DNA of 10,013 nucleotides from Balneolaceae bacterium. GTDB taxonomy: Bacteria > Bacteroidota > Rhodothermia > Balneolales > Balneolaceae. The translations under genes and the position numbers were made by a program. The notes under the pieces are model-generated. The model ran no database searches. It had not been told where the DNA came from and was given only the letters and a program-made list of their open reading frames with translations. The stretch covers positions 1 through 10,013 of the forward strand of contig SLKH01000076.1 in the NCBI GenBank assembly GCA_007134665.1. The letters run 5' to 3'. Below are positions 7,499 through 10,013 of this stretch, piece after piece (positions within the stretch are counted from its first letter, which is position 1; each line of letters opens with the position of its first letter).

Positions 7499-7999
7499 TC
7501 AATCATCAGCTTTTATACTTTTTGCAGTCCTGAAAAAATCGACTCTATCTTCGAATCGGCTCTGTTCAACCGGAATCGTAATTTTTTCAAAAAACTTCAT
7601 AAACTCTTCAGAGTGATTCCTGCTTTTTTTGGTTGACAGGTCTATATGGAAAAATTTACCCCAAAGCAGAGATTTAATTTTGGATTTTTGTTCATTCAGC
7701 ATTCTCATCTCAACCGTTACGTGGCGGAGATTGTAGGAAATCATCTGGGATTCTATCCACACTTTCTCCATGAGAAAAACCGGTTTTAAATATGCAATAT
7801 GCTGAATGCCGGTTACCCAGCTTACTCCGCCGGCATTGTAAACATCGAGTTCGTAGTTTTCCCTGAGATGATCTTCTCTTGCATTGACGAAATAATCGAT
7901 GTACCGGGAGTTGTTCAGATGGCCGAAAGGGTCACAATCCGGGAATCTGATAATGACACTGCTCGAAGGTATTTTACTGCCTGATTTTAATTTTACCAT
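7499..7999 (-). CDS. Hotdog-fold acyl-CoA thioesterase (4HBT-type)
   Basis: Predicted hydrolase of acyl thioesters (CoA or ACP), substrate unknown, 166 residues. The N-terminal active-site motif of the 4HBT/YbgC-like group is clear: D21-C-D23-P-F-G-H27-L-N-N-S-R-Y-I-D-Y-F, where the aspartate and His-Asn residues are those expected of the catalytic loop. The remainder alternates short strands typical of a single hotdog domain. It starts 45 bp after lpd and lies 97 bp before lipB on the same strand. Unlike its neighbours it has an ideal Shine-Dalgarno, and that SD can be folded into a hairpin. The location among lipoyl genes suggests, but does not show, a link to octanoyl or acyl supply. Confidence 0.88.
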   Translation of the reverse strand: MVKLKSGSKIPSSSVIIRFPDCDPFGHLNNSRYIDYFVNAREDHLRENYELDVYNAGGVSWVTGIQHIAYLKPVFLMEKVWIESQMISYNLRHVTVEMRMLNEQKSKIKSLLWGKFFHIDLSTKKSRNHSEEFMKFFEKITIPVEQSRFEDRVDFFRTAKSIKADD

Positions 8000-8003
8000 A
8001 TTT

Positions 8004-8026
8004 CCCTCCTTTTAGGAACAGGAGGG
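8004..8026 (-). promoter_or_regulatory. Strong Shine-Dalgarno inside a hairpin ahead of the thioesterase
   Basis: On the - strand, AAAAGGAGGG ends 4 nt before the thioesterase ATG. The AGGAGGG part (8010-8004) is perfectly complementary to CCCTCCT (8026-8020) upstream, with a 9-base loop. The SD can thus be masked in a 7-bp, mostly G-C stem. No other gene in the window has an SD of this strength. Confidence 0.65.
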
Positions 8027-8044
8027 AAGATACGGAAAATTTGA

Positions 8045-9463
8045 TTATTTCTTTGGCTTGCTGCCAAGATGAACCCCTTCTCCATAGGCTTCGGCAGCAG
8101 CTTCCATAACAGCTTCACTCATGGTTGGATGCGGGTGCACGGCACTGATGATCTCATGGCCGGTCGTTTCCAGGTCACGGGCAACGACAGCTTCAGCTAT
8201 CAGTTCGGTTACATGGGAACCGATCATATGGCACCCGAGCCACTCACCGTATTTTGCATCAAAGATTACTTTTACGAAACCTTCTTCATGGCCGAGCCCG
8301 GCAGCCTTGCCGCTTGCTGAAAAAGGAAATTTACCTACTTTGATATCAAAGCCTTCATCTTTGGCCTGCTGTTCGGTATAACCCACTGATGCAATTTGTG
8401 GTTCACAATAGGTACAGCCGGGGATATTATTGTAATTAATCGGATGCGGTTTTTGGCCCGCGAGTTTTTCAACACATACGATCGCTTCATGAGAAGCTTT
8501 ATGGGCAAGCCAGGGTGCACCGATCACATCGCCGATTGCGTATATGTTGTCTGCAGATGTCTGATAGGTGGATTTATCGACTTTAATAGCCCCCTTTTCA
8601 TGATCCACACCGGCTTCGTCGAGCCCGATCTCTTCCACATTTCCGGTGACTCCAACTGCTGAAAGTACTTTGTCAGCTTCAACTGTTTCTTCACCATCAG
8701 ATGTTTTGACCGTGACTTTTACACCCTTTCCTTTCTTCTCAACCTTTTCGACCGTACTTCCGGTGTAAATGTTTATTCCCTTCTTTTTATAAATCTTGCC
8801 AAGTTCTTTGCCGATGTCCGCGTCTTCAACGGGCACAAGTGTATCCTGAAGTTCAACGATTATTACTTCCGTTCCGATGGTATTGTAGAAATATGCAAAT
8901 TCTACACCGATTGCACCTGCGCCGATAACCACCAGCTTGTCGGGTTGTTTTTCAAGCTGCATTGCCTTTTCAGAACTGATTACCAGTTCACCATCAATCT
9001 TGATATTCGGGAGCTCTCTGGGCCTTGCGCCGGTCGCAATGATGAAGTGTTTGGCCTTAACGGATTCAGTTTCTTTACCATCGTTATCCTGAACTGAAAG
9101 CTCTTTGGCGGATTTAAAAACTCCTTTACCCTTTAGTACTTCAACCTTATTTGCTTTCATGAGAAACTGAACACCCTTGCTCATCTTGTCGGCAACTTTC
9201 CGGCTACGTTTGATCATTCCTTCAAAATCAGCAGAGTACTCCTTTACTGTAACCCCGTAATCCGAAGCGTGCTCAATCGATTCAAATACTTCGGCTGAAC
9301 GTAACAATGCTTTAGTGGGAATACAACCGATATTAAGACAGACACCGCCAAGATTGCCTTTTTCCACAATTCCTGTTTTGAAACCAAGCTGAGAAGCCCG
9401 GATTGCGGCAACATATCCTCCGGGTCCGCTTCCAATCACACAAACATCAAATTCTTTAGCCAT
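8045..9463 (-). CDS. lpd: Dihydrolipoyl dehydrogenase (E3)
   Basis: FAD flavoprotein that reoxidises dihydrolipoyl groups of the 2-oxo-acid dehydrogenase complexes and the glycine cleavage system, passing electrons to NAD+. The 472-residue length is typical. The FAD-binding GSGPGG is at residues 11-16 and the redox disulfide C42-x4-C47 lies in GGVCLNIGCIPTK. The NAD-binding motif GAGAIG falls near residue 180, followed by a second FAD motif ending AIGDV. The C-terminal interface motif HPHPTMSE carries the catalytic histidine H445 and glutamate E450. It is the first gene of the - strand run, after about 550 bp without a clear gene, so its promoter should lie there, but I cannot pin it down. 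No SD precedes the ATG. Confidence 0.98.
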   Translation of the reverse strand: MAKEFDVCVIGSGPGGYVAAIRASQLGFKTGIVEKGNLGGVCLNIGCIPTKALLRSAEVFESIEHASDYGVTVKEYSADFEGMIKRSRKVADKMSKGVQFLMKANKVEVLKGKGVFKSAKELSVQDNDGKETESVKAKHFIIATGARPRELPNIKIDGELVISSEKAMQLEKQPDKLVVIGAGAIGVEFAYFYNTIGTEVIIVELQDTLVPVEDADIGKELGKIYKKKGINIYTGSTVEKVEKKGKGVKVTVKTSDGEETVEADKVLSAVGVTGNVEEIGLDEAGVDHEKGAIKVDKSTYQTSADNIYAIGDVIGAPWLAHKASHEAIVCVEKLAGQKPHPINYNNIPGCTYCEPQIASVGYTEQQAKDEGFDIKVGKFPFSASGKAAGLGHEEGFVKVIFDAKYGEWLGCHMIGSHVTELIAEAVVARDLETTGHEIISAVHPHPTMSEAVMEAAAEAYGEGVHLGSKPKK

Positions 9464-9496
9464 GATATAGTACGTTCTTTTCTAAGGTTAGTAGGT

Positions 9497-9514
9497 AACT
9501 GATTAAATTCAGTT
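9497..9514. repeat. Inverted repeat in the lpd upstream region
   Basis: AACTGA (9497-9502) and TCAGTT (9509-9514) are perfect reverse complements around TTAAAT, 33-51 nt upstream of the lpd ATG. The symmetric A/T-rich centre suits a dimeric regulator site or a small 5'-UTR hairpin. A 6-bp match could also be chance. Confidence 0.35.
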
Positions 9515-9589
9515 GTTAGCTCTGTAATCTACTTCTGTATAACAAGGGAATTTAAGGAACTTCTTCGAGATTATTAAACCGTCTCAGTT

Positions 9590-9605
9590 GGGGCTGCCTA
9601 AAAAG
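9590..9605. mobile_element. Sequence resembling an insertion-sequence terminus
   Basis: GGGGCTGCCTAAAAAG is close to the GGGGCTGTCTnAAAA-type ends carried by several Bacteroidota insertion sequences (IS1182-like; recalled, not searched). No partner end in inverted orientation and no transposase is visible to the right, so at most this is a solo end, a miniature element or an element continuing past the edge. Confidence 0.25.
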
Positions 9606-9621
9606 ATAATACCGTTTAGAG

Positions 9622-9643
9622 AAACCCTAAATAATTTAGGTTT
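9622..9643. repeat. Imperfect A/T-rich hairpin
   Basis: AAACCCTAAA and TTTAGGTTT pair over nine positions with one bulged C and a 3-base loop. It is a compact stem-loop just inside the IS-end-like sequence. Terminator function is unlikely because the stem is mostly A-T and the flanking T-run is short. Confidence 0.3.
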
Positions 9644-9676
9644 TGTATTCTTAAACCCAAAGGCTGAGGGTGCGCC

Positions 9677-9716
9677 TGGGAGAATGGGCGAACAGGCGAG
9701 GAGGAAAATGGGAGAT
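9677..9716. repeat. Five degenerate octamers, consensus near TGGGNGAA
   Basis: Read in register, the octamers are TGGGAGAA, TGGGCGAA, CAGGCGAG, GAGGAAAA and TGGGAGAT. The purine-rich, 8-base periodicity and a local rise in G contrast with the surrounding A/T-rich DNA. It resembles the low-complexity GGGAGAAT-type minisatellites seen between genes in some bacteria. Confidence 0.4.
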
Positions 9717-9771
9717 AAAGCACAATTTTTGTTCAGGCCTACAACCTGTCATTACTGTCGGGATTTGTAAT

Positions 9772-9832
9772 TGGCAGTGAAACGGATCCCGGAGAGACAT
9801 CAGGTTGCATCAATCGGACCTGGTACCTGCCA
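9772..9832. repeat. Nested inverted repeats, possible folded RNA or relic
   Basis: An outer 6-bp pair, TGGCAG (9772-9777) with CTGCCA (9827-9832), encloses an inner stem ATCAGGTT (9799-9806) with GACCTGGT (9817-9824) around a 10-base loop. The inner stem includes two G-T pairs if read as + strand RNA. I cannot match it to a known riboswitch class. Confidence 0.25.
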
Positions 9833-9893
9833 GCTACACAATTTATCTCGTTTCAATGTCGGGTTTAATTTGAAATAAAATGGATCATTTCGT

Positions 9894-10010
9894 TCAAAAT
9901 GAATTCGTATACATCTCCAATAAAAGTTTGATCTCAACAGGAATACATATTCCGTCATCATCCGTCAGGATCATCTCATTGGTAGACTCCTATTCCAGTT
10001 CTTTTGTCAT
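9894..10010 (-). pseudogene. Small reading frame interrupted by one TAG, or the tail of a gene beyond the edge
   Basis: One - strand frame runs from ATG at 10010 as MTKELE, meets TAG at 9992-9990, then continues in the same frame as ESTNEMILTDDDG and IPVEIKLLLEMYTNSF to TGA at 9896-9894. The downstream part looks protein-like (acidic turn, then an amphipathic helix). Either a roughly 38-residue gene was broken by a point mutation, or a gene from the right ends at the TAG and the rest is chance or a separate 23-residue peptide from ATG 9974. The frame is also open to the window edge. The family is not recognised. Confidence 0.25.
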
Positions 10011-10013
10011 GAA

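Larger units (their letters stand above)
9464..10013. other. 550-bp flank without a clear gene
   Basis: This stretch upstream of lpd holds no intact protein gene that I can recognise, no tRNA and no CRISPR repeat. It contains an inverted repeat near lpd (9497-9514), an IS-end-like sequence (9590-9605), an imperfect hairpin (9622-9643), a degenerate octamer repeat (9677-9716), nested inverted repeats (9772-9832) and a broken small reading frame at the right edge. The mixture looks like decayed accessory DNA next to the lpd promoter region. Confidence 0.55.

Noticed and set aside
9588..9770. 60-residue + strand frame starting at TTG, rich in G, R and E
   Set aside because: It begins inside the IS-end-like sequence, runs through the octamer repeat and has no SD. 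The opposite strand is equally open there, which is the signature of low-complexity DNA rather than a gene.
9772..9840. Resemblance to a TPP or glycine riboswitch (ACCTGG...GCCAGC and CGGAGAGA pieces)
   Set aside because: The conserved CTGAGA core of TPP and the paired glycine core are missing and the order is wrong. No suitable gene follows.
1..10013. CRISPR arrays, tRNA or rRNA genes, phage genes, toxin-antitoxin pairs
   Set aside because: No spaced direct repeats, no cloverleaf with a conserved T-arm, and no phage or toxin-like proteins were seen on either strand.

Overview
The window is an ordinary chromosomal stretch of core-metabolism genes. It most likely comes from a Bacteroidota/FCB-type bacterium, and Balneolota or Rhodothermota-like is my best guess. 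The reasons are the gene families present, the moderate G+C, and the near absence of Shine-Dalgarno sequences ahead of most genes. The taxonomic call is an inference from style and protein families, not a proof.

Layout. On the + strand, the 3' part of a leucine/branched-chain amino acid dehydrogenase runs in from the left edge. It is followed, with overlap or near contact, by a multi-pass membrane protein of the DUF6159 type, and then by hslO (Hsp33). From 2694 to 9463 every gene is on the - strand. Read in transcription order they are lpd (dihydrolipoyl dehydrogenase), a hotdog-fold acyl-CoA thioesterase, lipB, lipA, plsY, gpsA, a Schlafen/AlbA_2-type protein with a C-terminal winged-helix-like region, and an IscA/ErpA-like Fe-S protein. 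The iscA-like gene converges on hslO with only 26 bp between the stop codons. The last 550 bp (9464-10013) hold no convincing intact gene. They contain inverted repeats, a sequence resembling an insertion-sequence terminus, a degenerate octamer repeat, and a small reading frame broken by one TAG at the right edge.

How the genes work together. LipB moves octanoyl from ACP to lipoyl-dependent proteins, and LipA inserts the sulfurs to make lipoyl. Lpd reoxidises dihydrolipoyl in the same complexes, so lpd-lipB-lipA is a coherent lipoyl block. LipA sacrifices an auxiliary [4Fe-4S] cluster at each turnover, so the IscA-like carrier at the end of the run fits the theme. GpsA and PlsY perform consecutive steps (DHAP to glycerol-3-phosphate to lysophosphatidic acid) and are translationally coupled through a GTGA overlap. 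Hsp33 is a redox-switched chaperone.

I do not see a convincing undescribed system. The most interesting local signal is a perfect Shine-Dalgarno ahead of the thioesterase, lying in one arm of a 7-bp perfect inverted repeat in a region where the other genes have little or no SD. Next come the long inverted repeat between lipB and lipA and the odd right flank.
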